A stretch of DNA of 64,000 nucleotides from Gremmenia infestans (taxonomy: Eukaryota; Ascomycota; Leotiomycetes; Helotiales; Hamatocanthoscyphaceae): positions 1,860,001 through 1,924,000 of the forward strand of contig JAFEVB010000015.1 of assembly GCA_032629725.1 (NCBI GenBank), given 5' to 3'. A program made the position numbers and the translations under genes. The stretch's first letter is position 1. Each line of letters begins with the position of its first letter. Below the pieces are notes generated by a model that saw nothing but the letters and a program-made list of their open reading frames with translations, had not been told where the DNA came from and made no database searches. Positions 26,701 through 36,538 of this stretch are shown piece by piece.

Positions 26701-26942
26701 ACGACAAGGGGGAAATCCTCAACCACTATTCTGTTATCATGAAGCAGAGTTTGCTACATAGATTGTGGGAGCGTGGCTGGCCCACCTGGTTCATGGAGGA
26801 GCAACTGAGAATGCCCAAAGGACAATTCGATCTCGCGAACTCCACGCCGTACGGTGGCAGAGTCGCAATTTCACCCTTGTGTGACCTGGAATTGAACCCA
26901 GACAAATATCTGATGGCGAGGCGGATCAACGAATGGTCCTAG
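23788..26942 (+). pseudogene. Decayed superfamily 1 (UPF1-like) helicase gene
   Basis: Fragments of one large gene lie in order but in changing frames. The first part (23788-24968) still has good splice sites and reads as an acidic, Trp-Gly-rich segment (NPWGEDTDKGWGDSENPS), then a soluble domain to QNDRGTLN. After the intron 24969-25021 the frame breaks near 25150-25265 and again near 25588, 25640, 25910, 26030 and 26423. The helicase core is recognisable: GSAGSGKTSA (Walker A, about 25911-25940), MDEAAS (motif II, about 26571), GDTRQLPPPI (motif III, about 26653) and EEQLRMP (Q-Y-R-M-like motif, about 26799). Motifs V and VI are absent, so the 3' end is also lost. Assignment to the UPF1/AAA_12 side of SF1 helicases comes from motif wording; the family of the N-terminal part is unknown to me. 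At least five frame breaks make an active full-length product very unlikely. Confidence 0.75.
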
Positions 26943-27019
26943 GTTGTAAATAGATAGTTGGGGCGATGATTAAGTTGAAGGCACAGCTGGGAAGGTCGAA
27001 TTGAGAGAGCTTCATGTTA

Positions 27020-27892
27020 TCATTGTAATTTGTTCCATTGCACACACTCGTCAAAGGTAACTCCTGATCCACCAAAGACATCAAGTGCACTTCCAATGGT
27101 GAGGTCGACTCGTCCATTACTTAATCTCTTGACGTGGTTCAAGTCCTCGAGATTTCGCCCACCACCCGCATAGGTTACTGGGATACTGCACCACTGAGCT
27201 AGCTTCTCAACCAATTCCTCATCTATACCCTTCTGGAGACCCTCGTTGTCGGCGGCATGGATCAGGAATTCCGAACAGTATGGCTCCAAGGACTTGATAG
27301 AAGCTGGTACCTGTCAGACTTGACGCCTGATCGAAGGATTATTATATTTACCCTCATTCACTTCCATATCAGTGATAGTTTGCCATTTGTTCATAGCAAC
27401 AAACCAGGTATCATCCTTCTTCCGGCAGCTCAGATCAATAACTAGTTTGTCTTTGTCGCCGCCCAGTGCCAAGAGCACAGACTCAAGATGTTCTTGAGAG
27501 AACTTGCCGGAGGGAAAAAGAAACGATGTGATAATGACCTAATACTTCAGTTGGCCAAATAATAACGCACTGCCATAAGTGTTTGGGCGTACCCTTTCAG
27601 CACCCCAGTCAATCCATTGCTTCGCATTCTTGTCTGTTATGCCCCCTCCCACCTGTAGACCTCCTTTCCACTCTACCAATGCCTCCTTCGCGGCTTCTTC
27701 ATTCCCCGGGCCCAGCATTATAACGTGTGCGCCCTCAAGTCCATTGTCCTTGTATAACTTTGCAAAATGGCGGGCTGGTAGCTTGGAGACATAATTGGTC
27801 TTCAAATCCGATGAAGCTGTAGTCAAGGTGCCTCCAACTATTTGCTTGACTTGACCAGAATGTAGATCTATGCAGGGACGAAATTTTGTCAT
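27020..27892 (-). CDS. HIS6: Phosphoribosylformimino-AICAR-ribotide isomerase (ProFAR isomerase)
   Basis: Fourth step of histidine synthesis: the cytosolic (beta/alpha)8-barrel isomerase that converts ProFAR to PRFAR. Exons on the minus strand are 27892-27593, 27538-27352 and 27303-27020, 256 aa, normal for eukaryotic HIS6. The start [10 protein letters not shown] puts the catalytic Asp at residue 9. Phosphate-binding and barrel landmarks are [30 protein letters not shown] and VTYAGGGR. The first intron uses a GTACGC donor; reading through it would give a frame ending at a TAG at 27541-27539, so splicing is required. The acceptor of the second intron is placed at 27304, the only one that keeps the SIKSLEPYC frame. 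The ATG is 150 bp from that of the divergent FAF1 gene. No defect seen although the flanking helicase gene is wrecked. Confidence 0.95.
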
Positions 27893-28042
27893 CTTGTGAT
27901 TGAGTGAGGCTGCAAATTCTTTGGAGGGTGAGGTCAAGATTTTCCTCATTTGGCGGGGAAGCCAGAGCGGCAAAACTTCGGCTCTTGATTCCAACCTCCA
28001 AAATAATTTTGAACCACCCAAGAAACTTCAAAACACCACACG
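27893..28042. promoter_or_regulatory. 150-bp bidirectional promoter between HIS6 and FAF1
   Basis: Both start codons face outward from this interval, so both promoters and 5' leaders must overlap here or extend into the partner gene. No TATA box seen. Inference from gene arrangement. Confidence 0.55.
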
Positions 28043-28963
28043 ATGGCGACAAATTTAGGGAAACGAAAGCGACCGATAGCAGAGGCAGACCCGCAGGCGC
28101 GAAAATTAAAGAAGGAAGAATCGGAAACTCCAGAGTTAGATGCACAGGAAATATTCAGACGGCACTTCGAAGCGCAATTCAAGCCTCTGCCAGTGGTACA
28201 AAACACAGCGAAGGAGGTTGAGGATGTATCGGAAGACAATTCCAGCGAAGAATCGGAGTGGGGTGGAATATCTGAACCGGAAGAGGAGTCCGTTGAGGTG
28301 ATAGAACATACAGATGCGCAATCACGAATGGCAGCAATGTCAAAAGAAGAGCTGAAAGCATTCATGGTATGTTCTTTGCTAGTAGATAATGGACCCTGCT
28401 AACCTAATTCGCAGGGTTCGAAGCCTCCCAAAAGTAGCCTGACCATTCCCCTCATCCGCGACAAAGCGGGCGCTTTAATCAAAGATGATGATGCCTCCGA
28501 ATCAGCCAACCTGAAGAAAGATCTGGCGCTCCAACGTCTCCTCACGGAATCCCACCTCCTCGAATCAAGCAGCAATCCTACACTTAGTGGGAAGAATAGA
28601 CATAAAGCTACGGATCTTCGATTGCAAGCACTCGGGTCAAAGACGTCTATATTCAAGCAGGAGAAGATGCCCATTACACATCGAAAGGGAATTGTCGCGA
28701 AGGAAACAGAGCGGGAAGGGAATCGAAGACGCGAGGCAAGGGAGAACGGGATCATTCTGGAAAAGGCCAAGATGAAGGGCAAGAAAAGTAGTGATGGAAA
28801 GCGGGATAGAGGTGTGGGTGCTCCCGCTGTGGGCAAGTTTTCTGGTGGAACGTTGAAGTTAAGTAAGAGTGATATCCATGATGTCGAGGGACCTAAGAGA
28901 AGCCCATCAACCAGGGGGAGTGGAAGAGGAAGAGGAAGAGGAAGAGGGAAACGAGGCAAGTGA
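28043..28963 (+). CDS. FAF1: Faf1-like 40S ribosome assembly factor
   Basis: Nucleolar protein expected to act in pre-rRNA processing and small-subunit assembly. Exons 28043-28366 and 28415-28963 (48-nt intron with CTAAC branch), 290 aa. The sequence opens with MATNLGKRKRP, has the conserved AQEIFRRHFEAQFKPL block (about residues 34-49), then a long acidic stretch (EDNSSEESEWGG..EPEEES). After the intron come the conserved LQRLLTESHLLE and DLRLQALGSKTSIFKQEKMP segments, and a Lys/Arg-rich C-terminus ending in an RG repeat (about residues 278-288) typical of RNA-binding nucleolar proteins. I assign the family from this layout. Divergent from HIS6; co-expression is plausible but unproven. Confidence 0.85.
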
Positions 28964-29718
28964 TTTCGCAGTATCTCGAGTGAAATAATCTTCAAAAGAC
29001 GGACAACTACGACTGCTTCAGCTCGGGATTCGCGGAGTCCGGCTTCCTCTTCCCGCCTAAATCTTTTCGCTGGGTGTCGCAGCAATCAAAAACCCACCTT
29101 CCCTCCCGTATTGTTGCCACCATGCTGGCGCCATTGCTCTTCGTGATTGTTATATCACTCAACTCATAGGCGAAAGGCTCGAGAATAGTCTGAGCGGCAT
29201 GTGGGTTTGGGCGCAGCTATTACCGAGCTTTTGGTAGGAGATGAAAGAGGCGACTCCGGACGCGAAATGCCGCTGTCAGATAATGGAATTGGGTTAGTTG
29301 ATACTTAACAACTGTACTTCATCACCGACGCCAACACAATGAATACCAAACTTCACGATTTTAAGTCACAACATTGAAGTAGTATCTGTGACCCCAGTTC
29401 AAATCAACATCTAGTTTGTAACGACCACATTGTGTTTCACCCCCTGAGGATGTCACATGCAAGTGGTTTGCATGGTTGGCGCTGCATGAGAAGTCGCGAC
29501 CCTGACTACCTAAGTAATCAAAATCGATGGTCAGATCCTTCTGCTCAGCGTAAACCATTAGTAATTCTACATCACTGCTTGCTCTATCTTTCCAGCATTG
29601 TTCCACACACAGTACCGCCCAATATTTCATCTGCTACATCTCATCATTGCTCTACACCCCAGGACAAACAGCAGGACTCTACAGTGCCGTACAAAGCGCC
29701 GGGACTAAAGCAGACACG
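28964..29718. other. 0.75 kb spacer
   Basis: 3' side of FAF1 and upstream region of the SET-MYND gene. No RNA gene or coding sequence recognised. Confidence 0.45.
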
Positions 29719-31875
29719 ATGTCCTTGAACGAACCATCATACCCATTGATGAATGACGGCTTGGAAGTCTTCGACACACTTGACTACTACTGGAAAACTA
29801 TAGAAGCAGAGGCTTTTGGGTTTGAGCTCACCGAAGTTTACCTTCTGTTATAGATTGCTTACCTCACTTAGGGGAGAACAGACGGGATCAACTCCAAGTG
29901 GCCCTGCGGCGAGTGTTTCTGGGACACCGGCCTCTATCGGCGATGAACTGTCCCAAACCAGCATGGAGCATTCGTCCGAATTTGAAGAGCAACCCATTCC
30001 GGCATCTAGCTTTAACTCACAAGTACCGGGAAGTTCTTCCACCAACCAGTCAATTCCTTCTAGAATCGACACTCGGAAGGGTCTCGTAGTCAAAACCTCC
30101 AGTATTCCTGGGGCTGGACGTGGATTATTTACTACAGAGCCGGTCAAAGTGGGAGAGCTCATATTCAGTATTCCTAACCCGCGCCTGAGCATCGTAAGTT
30201 AGACTTCCTTTTTGTGGAGTTGCCTCTAGTGCCTAATCCTTTTCTCTAGGTAGATTCCGGCCACGAGAAACTCCGAAACACTTGTGACTGGTGTTTCGCT
30301 TGTCGTGGGCATCCAGAAACAACAAGCGGCATTGCAAATCATACAATGCCTGCATTCAAGACTGTGCTTCGCCATGTGGAGTTCTTAGAATGTTGGAGGT
30401 GTAAGGTACTGCATTACTGTAGCGAGGTAAGTCTGACCATTTTAGGAGCCCCAACGCTGCCTTAGAATATGTGTAGTGACTAATGACGCTACTAATAGTT
30501 GTGTCGAATATCTGCTTGGGAAAATCATCATCAGTTTGAATGCGATTATCTTTCTAAGGGGTGGGAAATGCAGCTTTTGCGGAATGGAGAACCCATGATG
30601 TTAGACCGTACATTCCGTATGATCCTTCGACTATTACTATTTCATGAAAACAAGGCTGCCAATCTTCCTTTGGCAGAATGGGAAGAGTTCCTCAGCATGA
30701 AGTCAAACAAACGCCCCGTAGCTGTCGCTGAAACATCTCATTGGCTTTTTGGACAAATCGCAGGCCAAGAAATCGCAGAAGGACTGCAAGCTCTCATGCC
30801 CAAAACACTGATGAATAGGCTCGAGATTGAAAGTTTGATCTTTGCATGCACAGCCAACTATACCCTCTTGCAAATACCTCTTCTGAGAAGTATTGGAATG
30901 CGAGAATATTACATAGGTGACCCTATTGTCGGAGGAGTGGTTCTCGATCCATTTTCAAGTTGTAAGTCTAAAATTACAACTGGGATTCCGATGGTTCAGG
31001 CATAACTAACGGTGATCCACGTTGAAGTGATGAATCACGCCTGTCAGCCAAATGTTCATTTGTTCAATGAGGGACGTGAATTTCAAATTCGCGCCGTGAG
31101 AGATATTGCTGCCGATGAGGAGCTTTTGCATAATTACAGTCCCACGCCTTGTGCGTTGAATGCTAATGCGCGCAAGTAGTACTTGTTTCAAACGTTCGAC
31201 TTTGCTTGCGCTTGCCAGCTCTGTCAACAAGTTTTCAGAGACCTGCCACCAGTCGATTGGGCATTCAAAGGTCTGGAGTTACTCACGGAAAATGCAACGC
31301 ATGATGATACACCGGCCGGGCTTATGCAAGTCCAATCATTCTCGAAGAGCACCATTGCCGCCCTTCAAAGGCTGGGTTTTGGATGGGACAACCCGCAAAT
31401 GATGCAATTTCACCATCGCTTGTACACATGCTATTGTGAGTCGAGCCAGCAAAAGTCAAAATTACTGAAAGTCTGGTTGAAGATCTTTTACCTCATGGTG
31501 CCTGTCCAACGGCCGCCATTGTCACTGCATTCGCGGCTGAACTATCTAAAGGTTCTTCACAATCTGATATGCTATGATAAGCCTCTAGGTTTTCAGGATG
31601 TATATCTCACGCCATACCCAGAAGATATCCGCAGCCTCACGCTTCGGATCAACCAATTTCTCACTTGGAAAATGATCAAGGAAACCGAAATATGCCATGG
31701 CGAGGACTCGGAAAGCGCATATTTCGAGAGGATGGAAAGGGGGTGGCCGGTGAGGAATTTCACTCCTGACAGCGAAGAAGGAAAAAGCGCGCAGGAGGCT
31801 TTTGTGGTGAACATGAATTTGATCTTGCGGTGGGCTGGGATTCCTCCGCGGACGGAAGCAGAGCTGTTGGAGTAG
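29719..31875 (+). CDS. SET-MYND domain protein (SMYD-type), interrupted by an in-frame TAG
   Basis: Exons 29719-29819, 29872-30193, 30250-30426, 30499-30961 and 31028-31875 give a continuous 637-codon frame, except for one TAG at 31177-31179 (codon 405). The protein has a Ser/Gln-rich N-terminus and the start of a SET domain (GAGRG, residues 114-118). The inserted MYND zinc finger follows (CDWCFAC..CWRC..YCSELC..HHQFEC, about 152-220), then the SET core (NHACQPN, 357-363, and the ELLHNY motif). The post-SET cysteines come after the stop (FACACQLCQ). Such enzymes methylate lysines of histones or other proteins, and the post-SET cysteines normally complete the cofactor pocket, so truncation at 404 should disable it. 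Frame and residues on both sides of the TAG are well conserved, and no intron can remove it in frame. The first donor (GTTTGA) is unusual, so the N-terminus is less certain. Confidence 0.8.
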
Positions 31876-32876
31876 ATGGAAAGTTGTATAAGTTTGCTTT
31901 GCAGAAGGTTTGTTGAGAAGCTAGATTATCCCCTGCTTTTAAGAATAATATCCAATTCAAACTGAGAACCGCAAGTCTTTATGGTTTTCATATCGCGGTT
32001 GCAGCTGCGTGTCACGGTATCACGCGCCCACGATGTTCACCCTCAACTGCGTCATACCCTAAAGCTGCCAAAGGTGCAAGCTCTCGGAAAGTCCCAGCTC
32101 GAATCTCATCAGCCAATATACATCCTTCATTTTCAAGATCTCAACTCCCTAATTCCCAAAATTCCTCGTCCGTTGCCAAAGAAAAAACACCAATTCAAGG
32201 CCGAGCTCCTCAACATGTGTGGGGTGTGAGTTCCTAACTTTATGCTATTGCAAGAGGTTTTGGAATTATAATAGATAGATCAATTGCCGCTTCCGGGGGT
32301 TTGGATTTTGGATCGGAGTTGAGAAATATGAGGTTTAATAAGAATTCACAGATAACAAATTCGAATAAATGCCGTGGAGGGGAGAAAGGGGCTTCGGTGC
32401 AACAATTATGCACCACAATTTACAATGCGTAGAGACTGTTAACTGACTGGCAATCAAGTCCGTGGTTGGACTTCTACTATTGCGTAGTACGTGAAGGACG
32501 TTTGCTCAATGTGCTGGGGCTGTTCCAAGAGATGGAATCACAGTTGTTGAGAGCAGAGACTAAATTGATAATTGGTGATGTCGTGGACAGAAGAAGATAA
32601 CCCACCAACCATTCTGCATAAACTATGATTATGCATGCATACTTATCGGCTCTCAGCAGGATGGTATGTGACTGACTCCCTTTGTAAGGAACCTTTGAAA
32701 CTCTGAGCGGTTGACTTGTCTGCAAACTTTCACGGTGCCCGAGCATGATTAAGCGTTGTATATTGGTATCGTGGTTTTATACCTGTCCCTCTAGCTCAAT
32801 AAATAATGAGCACAGAGTGCAGGAACAAACAGAAGTTGTGACCCGGCCATTAAGTTCATCCCACGTCATCCCTACC
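31876..32876. other. 1.0 kb spacer
   Basis: Between the 3' ends of two convergent genes. A leader-like CT-rich run ends at an ATG at 32215 (MCGV then stop), but nothing downstream continues it. No gene supported. Confidence 0.45.
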
Positions 32877-33835
32877 TTACGTATTTGACACCGCCTGCAC
32901 AATAGCGCCTTTACTCCCCTGATCTAAGCCATCTAATATACTCATCTCATCAGCGCTCAATTCGAAGTCATAGACATCTGCATTTTCAATGATCCTAGAC
33001 GGCGTAGCACTCTTTGGCAGCGGGACCCAGTTCTTCTGTAAACAGTATCGAACAAGAACCTGTGCTACCGTCTTGCCGTGGGCTTTCGCCACCTTATTAA
33101 GCGTAGGGTCATTGGCTTTTTGATTTCGAACCAAGGGACAATACGCTTCGACAATGATGCCGTTCTTGTGACAGAAATCGACAATATCCCGCTGTTGGGA
33201 GAATGGATGTAACTGTATAGACTAAGCATTTGCTTAATCTTAAAGGTGACATGGACGTGTGACAAACCTCAATTTGATTTACGTGTGGCGGGTAAATCTT
33301 CGCAAAGCTCTTCAATTCCTCGATATGTCCAATACCCCAATTACTGACTCCGATACTTCTAGTCTTGCCGTCCTCAAGCAGCTTCTCCAGAGCCTGGTAA
33401 ATCTCCTTCCGGCCCTTGGCGCCCATGCTAGCAGTGTGGATCAAGAAGAGGTCGACATATCCATCCTTGCCATCGATTTTCTGGATACTTTCTAGCATCT
33501 TTTGGTAGTTCTTGTCGATGCTGCTGGCAGGAGAGAGGATCTTGGTCGTGATGAATATATCGGATCGTTTCAGACCTGATTGTCGGACTGCTTCTCCGAC
33601 TTCTTTCTCGTTGGCGTAGTACCTGTTGAATGGATCAGCATATTGTACATTACTAGATTGAGGGGATGTCTTACTGCGCTGTATCAATGTGCCTATAACC
33701 CGCCTTCAAGGCAGCTAAGGTCGAGCTTGTACATTCGGGGCCATGAGCTTGATATACCCCGAAGCCAAGTTGGGGGATTTTCACTGCTGACTTTGGAAGG
33801 CCTAGGAGATCCGTAATTGCAAATTTCGAAGCCAT
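32877..33835 (-). CDS. Aldo-keto reductase
   Basis: NADPH-dependent cytosolic reductase of carbonyl compounds, AKR superfamily. Exons on the minus strand are 33835-33675, 33622-33268 and 33212-32877, 283 aa, typical for a small AKR of the xylose-reductase/GCY-like type. The full catalytic tetrad is visible: D51 and Y56 (HIDTAQYYANE), K81 (FITTKIL) and H116 (LFLIHTAS). Cofactor-loop residues appear in IGVSNWGIGHIEEL and in the C-terminal LPKSATPSRIIEN. The second intron has a GTTTGT donor, but splicing restores VNQIELHPFSQQRDIVDFC, which is standard AKR sequence. No defect seen. Substrate unknown. Confidence 0.94.
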
Positions 33836-35009
33836 CTTGGTATTATGTTCGAATGCTGTTGCAGCGAAATTCTGTTCAAGGGTCTAGATATTGGAACGAT
33901 TGAAATATTTTAAAGGGTACCAGCAATTGATGTGCTATTAATTGCATTGTGTATAGGTAGTGATGATGTAGTTGTTGATGTTGTTATGCCCCGCCTTTTG
34001 CCAAGAATGATGACTAAGCACATCCGGGGCTGGACATCACTTCATCCCATCCCATCCATCTTGCTGTTAACATGAAAATGCGATACAAATGATAAGATCT
34101 TGGACCTCTACTTCAGTTCAATCTATTCCAATCCATTTCAATTACTCCTAAGCGGGATCTAGTGGGTTTTAATAGTATCAATACTAAGTTCGAGACAGCA
34201 GGGAGGTGTGGATAGGCTGGATAGCACCCCAAGCTCAGCAATCTGGCAATCCTCTGAAAGCCCTCGCATTAGCGACAGACTGGTTTATTTCGAGTACTGT
34301 TATTGTTATTTGCTTTCGAATTAAGTGCGTTTACGCCTCACACAGTCAGTAAGACCAAATTGAATCAAGAGTGTCTCAAATTCGGCCTCCAATCAAGCTT
34401 GTACATGTCCTCAGGAGCGCTCCCTTGATTCGGTATACCTTGTGCTTACCATTTGAAATCGCGACATTTGATATATTTCAGCTCAAATTCAAGAATTTCT
34501 TAGGCCAAATGATCTCCGATATACACACTTCAAGATCCAAAAGCACTGAGGAAGTTCAGTCTACAGCTGGCTGAACACAACTATTCTGTAGACGAATGAG
34601 CCTCGAGAGCTTCAAGCATGCTGTTTTACTGTACAATACAAGAGATATCCTTACAAAATTTCATAACTTTGGTTGTTCACAAATGTGGTCATGGCACTGT
34701 AGCATGAGCTGTTGACACCGCTCAGGATAGCACAGAGATTCGCCGCCTTCTCATTATATGATGGTCTCCTTCAACTTCAACACCCATTCAATTGTTTAGG
34801 ACAATTCAACCTCCCATGCCAACATCAGCGCGATCCCTCACTCAGAGGCCATCCTCGAAAAGCAAAGAAGCTTTGCTCCGACCTGCCGGTTAGTATAATG
34901 TTTATTATGTCAATCGAGTACTGCTGAACTGAGTGTAGACCTCAACTAACAACTACCTTGTTCTCACCTTCGCCAATCCAGTCAAGTCCACCATTCACCG
35001 CATACCACC
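33836..35009. other. 1.2 kb spacer
   Basis: Divergent upstream region of the aldo-keto reductase and of the coiled-coil gene at 35010. No further feature recognised. Confidence 0.45.
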
Positions 35010-35924
35010 ATGTCGAACGACATTACGCAGCTGCGGCTCGAGATAGATCGGCTTAAAGAAGAAAGTGTTGCGCTGAAGCTGGGGGACGTAAAGCTGCATC
35101 GGGAGAAGTTGAAGCTCTGCGAGGACAATTTGAGACTTACCCAAGAAAAGTTGAAGCTCGACCGGGATGCCATGATCCATCGCCAGAACACTTTGAACCT
35201 TAGCCACGAAATTTCGAGGCTCAACTTGGACAACATGACCTTGCGAAGTACGACGACTCCAACGAACCAAGAAGTCGCCACACTGGAACAAGAGGTGAAG
35301 GACCTGAAGGAGGAAATGATAAAACAAGAGCCTTTGTTTCAAGTCGGGGTCGCAATTCGTCTTCGATTCTGGGAGCAAGCCAAAGAGACATTGCATTTCG
35401 GCAAAGGCAATGATGCCATCATCGAAGCCGGAAACGCAGCAGCTCATCGAGGAGATTTCTTTGCTGATAGAGCATTGTTCGTTGGGGGTTATATGTCAGC
35501 ACCGCCGCCCACCGGAACTTCAAACACTGAAGCACCAATCATAGAAGAAAGCATAAAGAACTTATATGACACACTGTACATTTTCTCCCCTGAGTCTGTA
35601 GAGGGTATTGTAGCAACGTTTGGCCCGAAGTGGGCCGAGATACTCAATCTGGCAGCTACCTTAGCAAGCTCCTACTCCTCACTCACTGCCTCGCTCGATG
35701 CCGCGGGTCAGCCCGAAGTATATCTCGGCAGTGCAGTCCGCAACCATTTCAGTGCACTGGTGCTCAATTGTATGCAGTTCTTGAGTGACGCAGACCACCA
35801 GGGCGAGGCTTTGAGGGCCTACTTTAATTCTTCTCCTGAAGTGAAGATCGTGCTTGAAGAGATGAGGGAATTTGTGGACAGGAATGTTTGGCTGAACTCT
35901 GGAAGGAATCAACGCAGACGCTGA
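35010..35924 (+). CDS. Coiled-coil protein with a lineage-specific C-terminal domain (short paralogue)
   Basis: Single exon, 304 aa. Residues about 5-110 are a heptad-rich, charged coiled coil with near-repeats (KLHREKLKLCEDNLRLTQEK). The C-terminal part (about 112-290) is helical and begins with VGVAIRLRFWEQ, followed by GNAAAHRGDFFADRALF and a repeated-turn segment with FGPKWAEILNLAATLASSY. I cannot name the family. The same pattern (G-x-x-I-R-x-R, then N-x3-H-x2-D-x2-A-D-x-A-L-F) appears in the larger neighbour at 36539, so the two are probably related. There is no signal peptide or membrane span. The start has a good context (CACCATG). Function unknown. Confidence 0.8.
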   Translation: MSNDITQLRLEIDRLKEESVALKLGDVKLHREKLKLCEDNLRLTQEKLKLDRDAMIHRQNTLNLSHEISRLNLDNMTLRSTTTPTNQEVATLEQEVKDLKEEMIKQEPLFQVGVAIRLRFWEQAKETLHFGKGNDAIIEAGNAAAHRGDFFADRALFVGGYMSAPPPTGTSNTEAPIIEESIKNLYDTLYIFSPESVEGIVATFGPKWAEILNLAATLASSYSSLTASLDAAGQPEVYLGSAVRNHFSALVLNCMQFLSDADHQGEALRAYFNSSPEVKIVLEEMREFVDRNVWLNSGRNQRRR

Positions 35925-36538
35925 TTAAAAGAGGGTAGATGGCAGAGCCGGCGTGGCCTTAGGTGGAGGTAGCTATGCAACATGTAAGTATCCGCGTGGA
36001 GAAGAATGAAGTCATTGCATCGATGTGTCTTTCTGTTGCGTTGGTACGGTTGCAGTAATCAGATAAACATTCTCAAGTCGCAGAACATATGAACAAGTGT
36101 CAAAATACAAGAAACAGCCATCTTCAAACCTGAAACGTGCAAACACTCATCATGCCTTAAGAACGTTGAAAGTTTAATCATTTTGTGAATGTGACTCTAA
36201 AAGTTTTCTGTCTCGTTCAGGTATATTGCCCTTATTTTGATCAAATAACAAAACAAACCCCGAAACAAGTCGCATTCTGCTGCAAAAGATAAATTTTTTG
36301 CCCTCGGTTTTCTGTATATATATCCCATTAGATTACCCACCAATTTTATAGGTCTACAATGAGGTACTCCGTACACCGGCCTTACTTTGTACAATAGTTT
36401 CGCCTAGCGAGAACCATCTTTCTCTACCCAAACATCTTCTCCCCGATCTTTGAACCCGCACCTCTTCATATCGCACCCTATGCCAGCATGAACACTTCAG
36501 CGGTTTAATTTGGGAATAATACTGGACCTCTTCTCTCG
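35925..36538. other. 0.6 kb spacer between two related genes
   Basis: Contains a TACTCCGTAC word at 36365-36374. No coding feature supported. Confidence 0.45.

Noticed and set aside
31176..31219. Short intron (GTAGTA..CCAG) that would remove the in-frame TAG of the SET-MYND gene
   Set aside because: The join shifts the reading frame relative to the downstream post-SET and tail coding sequence.
32215..32226. Start of a class II glutamine amidotransferase (MCG after a leader-like run)
   Set aside because: The frame stops after four codons and no splice site leads to continuing homology.
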